A DNA stretch of 64,000 nt, from NCBI GenBank assembly GCA_022376925.1, contig JAIOJX010000028.1, positions 68,971,001 to 69,035,000 of the forward strand, written 5' to 3'. The notes under the pieces are model-generated. The model was not told the DNA's origin and ran no database searches. It saw only the letters and a program-made list of their open reading frames with translations. Positions 1-11,400 of this stretch are shown here, piece after piece. This DNA is from Tragulus kanchil. Lineage: Eukaryota; Chordata; Mammalia; Artiodactyla; Tragulidae. Numbering within the stretch: position 1 is the first letter of the stretch; each line of letters starts with the position of its first letter. Made by a program: the position numbers and the translations under genes.

Positions 1-379
1 AAACCTTTAATGCCGTTATTAAAGGATCTCCTACAGAGGTGGGCAGTGGCTTTGGCTCACTGTGGAGACAAAACCACTGACTGTCGTAGTTCTCAGTGGC
101 ATGAGCCATCCTGGAGTAATCCATTTCTTTCCCAAGACCAAGTGCAAATCAACAGACTGTAGACTTCAATGCTGGGGTATCTCAGGCCAAACAAGCAGCA
201 GGGAGGGTACACAGCTCCACCTATCAGCAAACAGGCTTAAAGTCTTCCTGAGTATGGCCCTGCCCACCAATGTGACAAGATCCATTTCCACCCAATGGGC
301 AGGAACCTTTTCACCAGGGAGACTGTATGACTGTTAGACAACCTTATCCACCAGAGGGCAGACATCAGAAACAAGAACT

Positions 380-1045
380 AAAATGCTGCAACCTGCAGGA
401 CAGAAACCACAATAATAGAAAATTAGACAAAATGAGGTGGCAGAGGAATATGTACCAGATGCAGAAACAAGATAAAATTCCAGGACAAGTAAATGGAGTG
501 CAGACAAGAAATCTATTCAAACATAATTCAGACTAATGAGAGTGAAGGTGATCCAAGATCTCAGAAATAGAATGGAGGTATGAATTAAGGAGACATAAGA
601 GAGAAAAAGAAGATGCACAAAATGTTTAACATACAGAAGAACTAAAGAACAGGGATGAATAATATAATAGCTGAAAAGAAAAATACACTAGAACTAATCA
701 GTAGTGGAATAACTGAGGCTGAAGAATGAATAAGTTTGCTGGAGGACACAATGGTGGGACTCACTGCCATAAAATAAAGAAAAAGGAATGAAAAGAGATG
801 ATGACAGTCAGAGATCCCTAGGAAAACATGAAACATATGACATTTGCATATTTATAGGGGTCCTTGAAGAATTAGAAAAAGAAACAACCTGAGAAAACAT
901 TTGAAGAGATAATAGCTAAAGTCTTCCTTAACAAAGTCACCCAAGTCAAGGAAGTAGGGAGAATCTCAACCAGGATAAACCTAAGGAAAGACATGGTAGA
1001 ACACCTAGTAATCAAACTGACAAATATTAAATGTCAGAAAACATT
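380..1045 (+). pseudogene. L1 ORF1 (ORF1p) remnant, broken
   Basis: ORF1p is the RNA-binding, trimeric coiled-coil chaperone of L1. The stretch keeps ORF1-like order: a start region around 430 (the ATGAGGTGGCAGAGG area), a coiled-coil-like middle (about 640-760, many Glu/Lys/Asn codons) and an RNA-recognition-like part around 850-1020 (the TAGGGGTCCTTGAAGAA and CATGGTAGAACACC areas). Frames shift and stop repeatedly; no segment longer than about 70 codons is open. It ends abruptly near 1045, where endonuclease sequence follows, so the C-terminal third of ORF1 and the ORF1-ORF2 spacer are deleted. Confidence 0.65.
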
Positions 1046-1519
1046 AAACATAGGAGCAACACATATATAAAGTTAATACTAACAGCCATAAAAGGATATG
1101 CTGGCAGTGACACAATAATGGTGAGGGACCTTAATAGCCCACTTTCATCTATGGACATATCATTTAGACTGAAGATCAATAAGGAAGCACAGGCCTTACC
1201 TGACACATTGCAGCAGACAGAATTAACTGATATTTATTGAATATCCCATCCAGCAGAATATTCTTCTCAAGAAAAACAGAACATATAGAACATTCTCCAG
1301 GATTGATCACATGCTGGGTCACAATGTGAGCCTCAGTACACTTAAGGAAACTGAAATCACATCAAGAATCTTTGACAACCACACCACTAAATGAGATTAG
1401 AAATCAGCTATCAGAAAAAACACTGTAAAAACACAAACACATCAAGGTAAAACAGTATATTATTAGACACCCTATGGGTTAATGAAGAAATCAAAGATGA
1501 AATCAAAGAGAACCTAGAG

Positions 1520-1843
1520 GTGCTTCCCCTGGTGGTCCAGTGGGTAAGGACACTGCCTTGCAGTGCAAGGGGTGCTGGTTCAATCCCTGGCCTGGGAAGA
1601 TCCCATGTGTCGCGGAGCGGCTGGACTGATATGTCCAATTATTGAGCCGGAGCTCTGGAGCTCACGCGCCCAGAGCCGGTGCTCTGCGACAACAGAGGCC
1701 ACCACGATGGGAGGCCCACACGGGCCAAAGAACAAAGATGGATGAAAATAGACAAATGAAAGACCAATAGAAGTGGCCCGCCTGCTCCCCTCCCTCCCCA
1801 CCCCCCCACCTCCAAAATAAATAAATCTTAAAAAAAAAAAAAA
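1520..1843 (+). mobile_element. CHR-type tRNA-Glu SINE with C-rich tail
   Basis: Starts GTGCTTCCCCTGGTGG, has a pol III A-box-like stretch at about 1531-1546 and a good B box GGTTCAATCCC at 1577-1587. The body contains the GATCCCATGTGTCGCGGAGC and CAGAGGCCACCACGATGG areas typical of CHR SINEs. Before the A tail lies a C-rich block (1777-1813), then AAATAAATAAATC and an A run. Flanked by an imperfect 11-bp target duplication, AGAACCTAGAG (1509-1519) and AGAATCTAGAG (1844-1854), inside L1 ORF2. Family assignment is by recall; SINEs of this kind occur in ruminants, hippos and whales. Confidence 0.8.
1577..1587 (+). promoter_or_regulatory. RNA polymerase III B box of the SINE
   Basis: GGTTCAATCCC matches the tRNA B-box consensus GGTTCRANNCC closely. 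It sits about 45 bp after the A-box-like segment, as expected for an internal tRNA-type promoter. Confidence 0.7.
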
Positions 1844-2266
1844 AGAATCTAGAGACAAATGAAAACAAACCCATAATGATCCAAAACCCTATGGGACAGG
1901 GCAAAAGGATTTCTCAGAGGGAAGTGTATAGCAATACAATCTTATTTCAGGAAATAAGAAAATTACAAATAAAACAACATGACTTTAAACTTAATACAGC
2001 TAAAGAAGGATAAGTAAAACCCAGATTAGAAGGAAAGAAATCATGAGTTTTAGGACATGAATAAATGAAATAGAAATGAAGAAAACAATAGAAACAGTGA
2101 AAATAAAAGCTGGTTCTTTAAAAAGATAAACAAAATTAATAACTCTTTATCCAGACTCACCAAGGATAAAAGGAAGAGGGCTTAAATCAATGAGAAAAAA
2201 AAATGAAAAGGGACAATTACAATGGATACCACAGAAATACAAAGGATCATAAGAGAATACCACAAG

Positions 2267-4421
2267 CATAGGTACAATCTCCCTAGACTGAACCAAGAAG
2301 AAACAGAAAATATGAACAGAACAATCACAAGTACTGAAACTGTGATTTAAAAACTCCTCAAAATAGAATTCCAGGACCAAATGGCTTCAAAATTTTATCA
2401 AACATTTAGAAAATAATTACCACCTACCTTTCTGATACTATTCAAAAAATTGCAGAGGAAGGAATACCCCAAACTCATTCTACAAGGCTACTGTCACACT
2501 CATACCCAAACCAGAAAAAGATTCTACAAAAAAGAGAGTTATAGGCCAATATCACTGATGAAAAATAGACACAAAACCCCTCCACCAATTGCCATCAATC
2601 TGAATTCAACAATGCAGTGAAAGGGTCATAAAACATGATCAAGTGGGATTTATCCCAGAATGCAAGAATTTTTCAACCTCCACAAATCAATCTGTATGAT
2701 ACACCACATCAACAAATTGAAGAATAAAAACCATATAATCATCTTAATATATGCAGAAAAAAGCTTTTGAAAAATTCAACAGCCATTTACAATAAAAACT
2801 CTTCAGAAACTGAGCATAGAGAGAACATTCCTCAACATAATAAATATCAAATACAACAGACCTATAGCTAACACCATATTCAACAGTGAAAAGTTGAAAG
2901 CATTTTCTCTAATATCAGGTATATGACAAGGATGTCCACTCTCACCAATTATATTTAGCCTCAATTTGGAAGTGCTAGTCACAACAGAGAGAAATAAAAG
3001 AAAAATAACTAAAACTGTCACTGTTTCCAGACAACATGATACTATACATAGAAAACCCTAAAGAAGCCACCAGAAAACTATTAGTAATAATCAAGGAATC
3101 TGATAAGTTGCAGGATTCAAAATTAATATACAGAAATCTGTTGCATTTCTATACATCAACAATGGGTGATCAGAAAGAGAAACTATAGAAAATGTCCCAT
3201 TTATTATCACATCAAAAGAATAAAATACCTAGGAATAAATGTTAGGAGACAAAGTACCTATACTGTTCTAAGTATACGATAATGATAAAAGAAATTGAGG
3301 ATGAAAGAAAGACATGAAACGATATATCATGTTCGATTGGAAGAATCAAGTCCCATAGGTACAATCTCCCTAGACTGAACCAAGAAGAAACAGAAAATAT
3401 GAACAGAACAATCACAAGTACTGAAACTGTGATTTAAAAACTCCTCAAAATAGAATTCCAGGACCAAATGGCTTCAAAATTTTATCAAACATTTAGAAAA
3501 TAATTACCACCTACCTTTCTGATACTATTCAAAAAATTGCAGAGGAAGGAATACCCCAAACTCATTCTACAAGGCTACTGTCACACTCATACCCAAACCA
3601 GAAAAAGATTCTACAAAAAAGAGAGTTATAGGCCAATATCACTGATGAAAAATAGACACAAAACCCCTCCACCAATTGCCATCAATCTGAATTCAACAAT
3701 GCAGTGAAAGGGTCATAAAACATGATCAAGTGGGATTTATCCCAGAATGCAAGAATTTTTCAACCTCCACAAATCAATCTGTATGATACACCACATCAAC
3801 AAATTGAAGAATAAAAACCATATAATCATCTTAATATATGCAGAAAAAAGCTTTTGAAAAATTCAACAGCCATTTACAATAAAAACTCTTCAGAAACTGA
3901 GCATAGAGAGAACATTCCTCAACATAATAAATATCAAATACAACAGACCTATAGCTAACACCATATTCAACAGTGAAAAGTTGAAAGCATTTTCTCTAAT
4001 ATCAGGTATATGACAAGGATGTCCACTCTCACCAATTATATTTAGCCTCAATTTGGAAGTGCTAGTCACAACAGAGAGAAATAAAAGAAAAATAACTAAA
4101 ACTGTCACTGTTTCCAGACAACATGATACTATACATAGAAAACCCTAAAGAAGCCACCAGAAAACTATTAGTAATAATCAAGGAATCTGATAAGTTGCAG
4201 GATTCAAAATTAATATACAGAAATCTGTTGCATTTCTATACATCAACAATGGGTGATCAGAAAGAGAAACTATAGAAAATGTCCCATTTATTATCACATC
4301 AAAAGAATAAAATACCTAGGAATAAATGTTAGGAGACAAAGTACCTATACTGTTCTAAGTATACGATAATGATAAAAGAAATTGAGGATGAAAGAAAGAC
4401 ATGAAACGATATATCATGTTC
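2267..4421. repeat. Tandem duplication 1, offset 1,087 bp
   Basis: Copy A 2267-3334, copy B 3354-4421. The bases 3335-3353 before the junction are a degraded version of what follows copy B (GTTCGATTGGAAG in A against GTTCTTGAATTGGAAG in B), with lost bases. Content is L1 ORF2. Confidence 0.95.
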
Positions 4422-4915
4422 TTGAATTGGAAGAATCAATATTGTCCAAATGACTATGGCAACCAAGGCAATCTACAGATTCAATGCAATCCCTATAAAA
4501 CTATCAATGGCATTTTTCACACAACTAGAAGGAAAAATCTTAAAAATTATAGGGAGATAAAAAAGAGCCCGAATAGCCAAAGAATCCAGTGAAACAAAAA
4601 GGGAGCTGGAGGAATCAGCTCCCTGACTTTGGACTATTCTACAAAGCTACAGTCATCCAAACAGAATTGTGCTAGCACAAAACCAGAAGTATAGACCAAA
4701 GGAACAGGGCAAAAAGCCCAGAAATTAATGCACCCACCTATGGTTAATTAATCTATGACAAAGCAGGTTAAGACAATACAGTGGAGGAAAGACTGACCTT
4801 TTCAATAAACGATGTTGGGAAAACTGTATAATTACATGTGAAAAAAATGAAATTAGAATATTCTTTATATCATATGCCAAAATGAATTGAAAGTGGATGA
4901 AATACCTAAATGTAA

Positions 4916-5133
4916 GTGTGCATGTGTACTCATTTGCTCAGTGCTGTATGACTCTGACCTCATGGACTATAGCCTGCCAGGCTCCTATGTCCATGGGGTT
5001 ATTCCCATAAGAATATGGGTTGGGTTTTCATTTCCTCCTCCAGGGAATCTTCCTGACCCAGGGATCAAATTTGCATCTCCTGTGACTTTTGCATTGGCTG
5101 GCATATTCTTTAACAATGAACCACCTGAAAGCC
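4916..5133 (-). mobile_element. Bov-tA-type SINE, inverted, diverged
   Basis: Read on the minus strand it runs from the head (the complement of CCACCTGAAAGCC at the right end) to the tail (the complement of the TCATTTGCTCAGTGCTG area). The internal CATGGACTATAGCCTGCCAG and CTCCAGGGAATCTTCCTGAC areas are hallmarks of ruminant Bov-tA. It interrupts the old L1. Possible target duplication: CCTAAATGTAA on the left and CTTTAAATATGAG on the right of the second copy. It is present a second time at 6047-6264 only because of the tandem duplication with junction at 5141. Confidence 0.85.
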
Positions 5134-6046
5134 TTTCAATATGACAAGGATGTCCACTCTCACCAATTATATTTAGCCTCAATTTGGAAGTGCTAGTCAC
5201 AACAGAGAGAAATAAAAGAAAAATAACTAAAACTGTCACTGTTTCCAGACAACATGATACTATACATAGAAAACCCTAAAGAAGCCACCAGAAAACTATT
5301 AGTAATAATCAAGGAATCTGATAAGTTGCAGGATTCAAAATTAATATACAGAAATCTGTTGCATTTCTATACATCAACAATGGGTGATCAGAAAGAGAAA
5401 CTATAGAAAATGTCCCATTTATTATCACATCAAAAGAATAAAATACCTAGGAATAAATGTTAGGAGACAAAGTACCTATACTGTTCTAAGTATACGATAA
5501 TGATAAAAGAAATTGAGGATGAAAGAAAGACATGAAACGATATATCATGTTCTTGAATTGGAAGAATCAATATTGTCCAAATGACTATGGCAACCAAGGC
5601 AATCTACAGATTCAATGCAATCCCTATAAAACTATCAATGGCATTTTTCACACAACTAGAAGGAAAAATCTTAAAAATTATGGGGAGATAAAAAAGAGCC
5701 CGAATAGCCAAAGAATCCAGTGAAACAAAAAGGGAGCTGGAGGAATCAGCTCCCTGACTTTGGACTATTCTACAAAGCTACAGTCATCCAAACAGAATTG
5801 TGCTAGCACAAAACCAGAAGTATAGACCAAAGGAACAGGGCAAAAAGCCCAGAAATTAATGCACCCACCTATGGTTAATTAATCTATGACAAAGCAGGTT
5901 AAGACAATACAGTGGAGGAAAGACTGACCTTTTCAATAAACGATGTTGGGAAAACTGTATAATTACATGTGAAAAAAATGAAATTAGAATATTCTTTATA
6001 TCATATGCCAAAATGAATTGAAAGTGGATGAAATACCTAAATGTAA

Positions 6047-6264
6047 GTGTGCATGTGTACTCATTTGCTCAGTGCTGTATGACTCTGACCTCATGGACTA
6101 TAGCCTGCCAGGCTCCTATGTCCATGGGGTTATTCCCATAAGAATATGGGTTGGGTTTTCATTTCCTCCTCCAGGGAATCTTCCTGACCCAGGGATCAAA
6201 TTTGCATCTCCTGTGACTTTTGCATTGGCTGGCATATTCTTTAACAATGAACCACCTGAAAGCC
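6047..6264 (-). mobile_element. Second copy of the inverted Bov-tA SINE (within tandem duplication)
   Basis: Apparently identical in sequence to the SINE at 4916-5133 and offset by 1,131 bp together with its L1 flank. It therefore arose with the duplication and is not an independent insertion. Confidence 0.85.
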
Positions 6265-7006
6265 TTTAAATATGAGACTGGGTACTACAAAACTCTTAGC
6301 AGAAAACAGGCAGAACACTCTTTGGCATAAATTGTAGCAATATCTTTTTTGAGCTTTCTTTTAGAGTAATGGAAATGCAAAAAAAAAAAAAAAACTACTA
6401 ATTAAACTTAAAAGTTTTTGCATAGCAAGCAAAAAATAAGAAATAAAACAAAAAACACAAACCCCTCTGAACAGGAAATAATATTTGCAACAAATGTGAC
6501 TGATAAGGAATTAGTCTCCAAAATTTACAAATAGTTCATGAGTCTCAATATCAAAAAATAAATCCCCCCAATAATAGGCAGAAAAGCTAAACAGACATTC
6601 CTCCAAGGAAGACCTACAGATGCCCAAGAGACACATGAAAAATCAATGCTGCTAATTATTAGAGAAATGCAAATTAAAACTACAATGTCATATCACCTCA
6701 CATCAGTCAGAATGGCCATCATTAAAGTCTACAAACAATAATTTCTGAAGAGGGTGTGGAGAAAAGGGAATGTTGACAGGAATGTAAATTGTAACAGCCC
6801 ATATGCAGAACATTATGGAGGTTCCTTAACAAAGTAAAAATAGAACTACCATATGATTAAGGAATCTTACTTCTAGGCATATGTCTGGAGAATAACATGA
6901 TTCAAAAGGATATAATCACATTAATGTTCATCACAGTGCTGTTTACAATAGCCAAGGCACGAAACAATCCAAACGTTCATTGACAGAAGAGTGGATAAAG
7001 AAGTGG

Positions 7007-7098
7007 CATATATACGCACATATATATATATATATATACACACACATATATATATACCCATATACATATATATATGTGTGTGTGTATATATATATATT
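7007..7098. repeat. TA/CA microsatellite with inverted symmetry
   Basis: Alternating TA and CA steps. ACACACATATATATA at about 7038-7052 is complementary to the TATATATATGTGTGTGT at about 7070-7086, so the DNA could fold into a hairpin with a loop around CCCATATACA. It lies in the L1 3' region and recurs at 8080-8171. Confidence 0.85.
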
Positions 7099-7565
7099 TA
7101 CAGACACACCAATGAACTATTAGCCCACTACTAAAACGAATGAGATAATGCCATTTGAAGGGACATGCATGGACCTGGAGATTATCATATTCTGTGAAGT
7201 AATAGGAAAACAAGTATCATATAATGCTTATGTGTGGAATCTTAAAAAAATGAAACAGAACAGAAGAACAGAAACGTCATACTTAGAAAATGAACTATGG
7301 TTACTGAGGATGAAGACTGATGTCAAGGGACAGATTGAGAGTTTAGGACTGACATGTATGCACTGCTATATTTAACAGATAACCAACAATGACCAACTGT
7401 ATACCACAGAGAGCACTACACAATATTCTGTGATAAGCTTAATGGGAAAATAATTTGAAAAAAGATAAGTCCATGCATATTTACAACTGAATCACTTCAC
7501 TAAACACCTGAAACTAACATAACATTGTTAATCAACAATGCTTCAATATAAAAAAATTTTTTTTA

Positions 7566-9477
7566 AAAGATTCATCTAGAGATAAGGCTGCCACTTTTGT
7601 TTTTACTATAATGTAAAACTGAGTCACCTCTATGGAGAGACTAGCTGGTTTGACATATAAAATCATTTGATAAACTAAGTTTTTTTGCCATCTTTTCATC
7701 TTGATATTCACTTAATCCAAGTTGACCTACACGAAGGTAGTAATATCAGGACAGAGAGTCATAAAGCCTTCACGGATCAGGCACTCAATATTGTTAGGAG
7801 TCTACAAACAATAATTTCTGAAGAGGGTGTGGAGAAAAGGGAATGTTGACAGGAATGTAAATTGTAACAGCCCATATGCAGAACATTATGGAGGTTCCTT
7901 AACAAAGTAAAAATAGAACTACCATATGATTAAGGAATCTTACTTCTAGGCATATGTCTGGAGAATAACATGATTCAAAAGGATATAATCACATTAATGT
8001 TCATCACAGTGCTGTTTACAATAGCCAAGGCACGAAACAATCCAAACGTTCATTGACAGAAGAGTGGATAAAGAAGTGGCATATATACGCACATATATAT
8101 ATATATATATACACACACATATATATATACCCATATACATATATATATGTGTGTGTGTATATATATATATTTACAGACACACCAATGAACTATTAGCCCA
8201 CTACTAAAACGAATGAGATAATGCCATTTGAAGGGACATGCATGGACCTGGAGATTATCATATTCTGTGAAGTAATAGGAAAACAAGTATCATATAATGC
8301 TTATGTGTGGAATCTTAAAAAAATGAAACAGAACAGAAGAACAGAAACGTCATACTTAGAAAATGAACTATGGTTACTGAGGATGAAGACTGATGTCAAG
8401 GGACAGATTGAGAGTTTAGGACTGACATGTATGCACTGCTATATTTAACAGATAACCAACAATGACCAACTGTATACCACAGAGAGCACTACACAATATT
8501 CTGTGATAAGCTTAATGGGAAAATAATTTGAAAAAAGATAAGTCCATGCATATTTACAACTGAATCACTTCACTAAACACCTGAAACTAACATAACATTG
8601 TTAATCAACAATGCTTCAATATAAAAAAATTTTTTTTAAAAGATTCATCTAGAGATAAGGCTGCCACTTTTGTTTTTACTATAATGTAAAACTGAGTCAC
8701 CTCTATGGAGAGACTAGCTGGTTTGACATATAAAATCATTTGATAAACTAAGTTTTTTTGCCATCTTTTCATCTTGATATTCACTTAATCCAAGTTGACC
8801 TACACGAAGGTAGTAATATCAGGACAGAGAGTCATAAAGCCTTCACGGATCAGGCACTCAATATTGTTAGGAGTCCAGTAGCAAGTTAATAGTTGCTATT
8901 AAAAAGGGTTTTCAATCACGTCAGAGAGGCCAGAAACCCAAATTCTGAAGGGATGTCTTTCAGTGGAGGCTGTCTCCTAGTATAAGCGGAAGATATGTTT
9001 CAGTGAAGCTGAGAGTATGAGGTAGCTTTGAAACATGCTTCCTGGATAGTTCTTTGTTGCTTGCTCACTTGCAAGATGGAGGAGTCAGGATGTTGTTATG
9101 ACTTTAAAGCAGCAAGCCAAAAGCTCCAATAAAGCTCCAGTAGGGCTGTGGTTGCTGAAGGATCACAAGAACTGAAATAAATGAGAATACAGGAACATGG
9201 GTGACAAAGGAGAATTTGTTTTTAATTGACCTTGGGTAGCTGTTGGTCATTTTATACCGAAAGTAAATATAGTGTCTTGCTTGCTAGAAGTTTTACCTCC
9301 CAATCTATGATTCCTCACTCCTCCAATCCAATCTCAGCTATTTTAGGAAAAAAAGGCAAGTGTGCTGGGGATCTCTGTGAAATGGAAGTAATGATATTTA
9401 ATGGAAGCAATGATATTTATTTTGGCTGTAGATACCAAACTTATCTCACCCAGTTAAAAAAGGGGGGAGAGGTAGAG
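7566..9477. other. Unassigned sequence
   Basis: About 235 bp of non-L1 flank (7566-7800) and, after the duplicated L1 end (7801-8638), the same flank again and further unassigned DNA to 9477. I see no open frame with support, RNA gene or repeat family that I recognise. A short frame around 9226-9633 runs into the CHR SINE and is not convincing. Confidence 0.5.
8080..8171. repeat. Second copy of the TA/CA microsatellite
   Basis: Same tract as 7007-7098, shifted by 1,073 bp within tandem duplication 3. Its length is unchanged, which is unexpected for a microsatellite in an old duplication. Confidence 0.85.
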
Positions 9478-9700
9478 GGCTTCCCTTGTGGTCCAGTGGG
9501 TAAAGAGTCTGCTTTGCAGTGCAAGGGGCATGAGTTCAGTCCCTGGCACAGGGAGATCCTACACGCTGCGGAGCAGCTGGACCAATGTGTCCAATTACAA
9601 GCCAGCGCTCTGCAACAAGAGAGGTCACTGTAACGGGAGGCCCACACAGGCCGAAGAATAAAGATGGATGAAAAATAAATAAATAAAAAATCAATAAAAA
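9478..9700 (+). mobile_element. CHR-type tRNA-Glu SINE, without C-rich block
   Basis: Begins GGCTTCCCTTGTGGTCCAG, has a B-box-like AGTTCAGTCCC near 9532-9543, and the GCGGAGCAGCTGGACCAATG, CTCTGCAACAAGAGAGG and GGAGGCCCACACAGGCCG areas shared with the SINE at 1520-1843. Here the body goes straight into AAAAATAAATAAATAAA after GAAGAATAAAGATGGATG. The roughly 60-bp CAATAGAAGTGGCCC plus C-rich segment found in the other two copies is absent. That suggests two subfamilies or a 3'-shortened copy. Confidence 0.8.
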
Positions 9701-11400
9701 AGAGGCCAAAAATTTAAAAAAGGCAGGTGGCAGAGAGAGAGAAAGTAGGTGCAGGAATAGTCAAGGAAAAGCTACAAATAACACTCATGCCATTTGTTCT
9801 CAGTAAGTACCTGAGGATTTAGTGTGTTTTTACCCTCTGATGTCCAAAATGTTCGCTGTTATAGATGTTTTATGGACAAGTCAGAAAAATCAGTTTCATC
9901 AGCCTTGTCTGTGGTGTTAACACACTTTCCCCAGCAGTCAAAGTTCAGGGATCTCCTTGCCAAGTAAAATTTCTGGGACTGTGTGAGCAAATTCAAATGG
10001 TCAGTCCCTCTAGCATTAAAAAATTTCCTGTCTCTTTGGCCTGCTACCATAACAGGTGACTCAGCACATTGGTGTAACTGTATGGGCATTGAAGATGATA
10101 TTAATACAAGCCTCTGTGAGTGATTACCTTTCTGACTGGTCTTCTTCATAGCTGACAGTCCCTATTCCTACTTATCAGAAGAGGAAGAGAGCATTTTGTT
10201 AGCGGACTCATTTTATCTGATGAAGAAGCTATGGTCTTTCCAACCATGCAGTTATGCTGTTCTGGAATTCAGGCTGTCTGGCATGAGACACGAGATGAAA
10301 AACAGAAATAAGAGAAATGAACTAATCTAGAAAATGAAATTGAACACTGTACTGGTTGTTCTTTGAATTTTGATTTCCCAAGTTTGCCTGTAACTATTTA
10401 GTGTTTAGGGTCTATAGGTAGTTGCTTTAGTTCTGTCCAGTTGTCATTGTAGTCATTTGGAAAGATTAGACGAAACGTGCCTACATAATTTTAGGTGGAT
10501 CTGGGTGTCTGTCTTATAATTTTTAGAAGTAACAAAATTTTATTATTTCAATACACATAGTGGCAGCTCTGCTTTCTCATATCATACATGCACTGAGTAA
10601 AAAAATAGGGGTGGAAGACGCTAGGAACTCTTTACTTTCCATATTATATTTATTTAAAATTCTTCTTTTATTTTACTATTCATATTTTAAGTGATAAGTA
10701 TATCATACACTGTGTTCATACCTCATTTATTTACTAGTGCAGTAGTTAACATGAAAATTGAACATTATTAATCTACTTTATTTTGTGTCTATTGATGCTT
10801 GACAGAAGGCTTTTGCTTTTATTTTCTATCCTTTACCAAGCACTGTCTGAGAATAATTATTTAGAGTCAGGCAGCAATTTCCTTAGTCTTCAAGCATTGA
10901 TTACTTTGTTAAAATGATACAGTAAAAATTTAGAATGTTTCAGCTGAGGAATAAGCAATCAGTCACAAAATACCTTTCTAATTAAATTCAGTATTTCTAC
11001 TGCCTCCCAACTTAATGTACATCACGTTTAACCAATAGAAGAAGCTAATAAATCCATTATATAGATATATGCTCATTTGACTTGTTTGATCACTAAAATA
11101 ACATACTTCCCAGCATATTCTAGGACTGCCAGAACAATGAATTCTTACAAAGTTATGGATAATATATGGAAATGGACTTTGAGTATAAATTTTTGCTCCA
11201 TATTGTTTCATTTACCATTGTGATTTAGCAATGAATTATTTAATATACCTAACTTGTATTTGTATCTCATAAATTCAATGAAAATTAGGAAACACCTTAT
11301 TGATAATTTTATTATTCATTATTTATTATTCTTAGAATAGCCATATAACTATGACATCAGTAAGAATGACATAGGTTGTTTTTGATTTTGTTCTTCAGAA
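9701..11400. other. Unassigned AT-rich sequence
   Basis: No feature recognised. The largest frame, about 96 codons on the minus strand (9859-10149), shows no motif and no neighbouring exon signals that I would trust. The right part (from 10691) belongs to tandem duplication 4. Confidence 0.5.

Larger units (their letters stand above)
1050..4620 (+). pseudogene. L1 ORF2 endonuclease and reverse-transcriptase remnant, broken
   Basis: ORF2p makes the nick and copies L1 RNA at the target. From about 1055 to 1508 the sequence follows the second half of the L1 endonuclease domain, for example the GACCTTAATAGCCCACTTTC area at 1126-1148. After the CHR SINE it continues at about 1850 through the pre-RT region and RT (GGACCAAATGGCTTC near 2371, a degraded FADD motif near 3025-3036 where the codons read like FPDN) and on to the segment after RT at 4400-4620. 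Stops and frameshifts are scattered throughout. RT blocks near 2267-3340 recur at 3354-4421 through tandem duplication, so two RT copies here do not mean two elements. Confidence 0.75.
4010..6267. repeat. Tandem duplication 2, offset 1,131 bp
   Basis: Copy A 4010-5136, copy B 5141-6267. The join is at AATATGAC, a short shared sequence. One SNP: A at 4551, G at 5682. It includes L1 ORF2 and a Bov-tA SINE. Its start lies inside copy B of duplication 1, so 4010-4421 exists three times (also at about 2923-3334 and 5141-5552). Confidence 0.95.
1..7565 (+). mobile_element. Old, degenerate L1 LINE, sense orientation, 5' UTR to 3' UTR
   Basis: The order of recognisable L1 parts is 5' UTR (1 to about 350, cut by the window edge), ORF1 remnant, endonuclease remnant, reverse-transcriptase remnant, C-terminal part of ORF2 and a 3' UTR ending in an A/T-rich tail near 7565. 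The match is by recall of artiodactyl L1 sequence, not by a search. Every frame is broken by many stops and indels, so it is long dead. Most of ORF1 and the start of ORF2 are missing at about 1040-1055. A CHR SINE (1520-1843) and a Bov-tA SINE (4916-5133) inserted into it. Three tandem duplications (junctions at 3354, 5141, 7801) inflate its length by about 3.3 kb. Confidence 0.85.
6728..8873. repeat. Tandem duplication 3, offset 1,073 bp
   Basis: Copy A 6728-7800, copy B 7801-8873. The join shares GGAGTC/AGTC. It contains the end of the old L1, its TA/CA microsatellite and about 230 bp of non-L1 flank, so the unit crosses the end of the element. Confidence 0.95.

Noticed and set aside
62..337. 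91-codon open frame at the left end as a possible gene
   Set aside because: It lies in old L1 5' UTR sequence; composition and context are those of the repeat.
1520..1600. A functional tRNA gene at the SINE head
   Set aside because: A and B boxes are present but the sequence does not fold as an intact tRNA and runs into the SINE body.
2803..4108. Identical 72-codon minus-strand frames (2803-3021 and 3890-4108) as a conserved small gene family
   Set aside because: They are the reverse of L1 RT sequence, and identity between them is due to tandem duplication 1.
6977..7213. 78-codon minus-strand frame rich in Tyr/Ile/Cys/Val as a membrane protein
   Set aside because: It is a translation of the TA/CA microsatellite in an L1 3' region.
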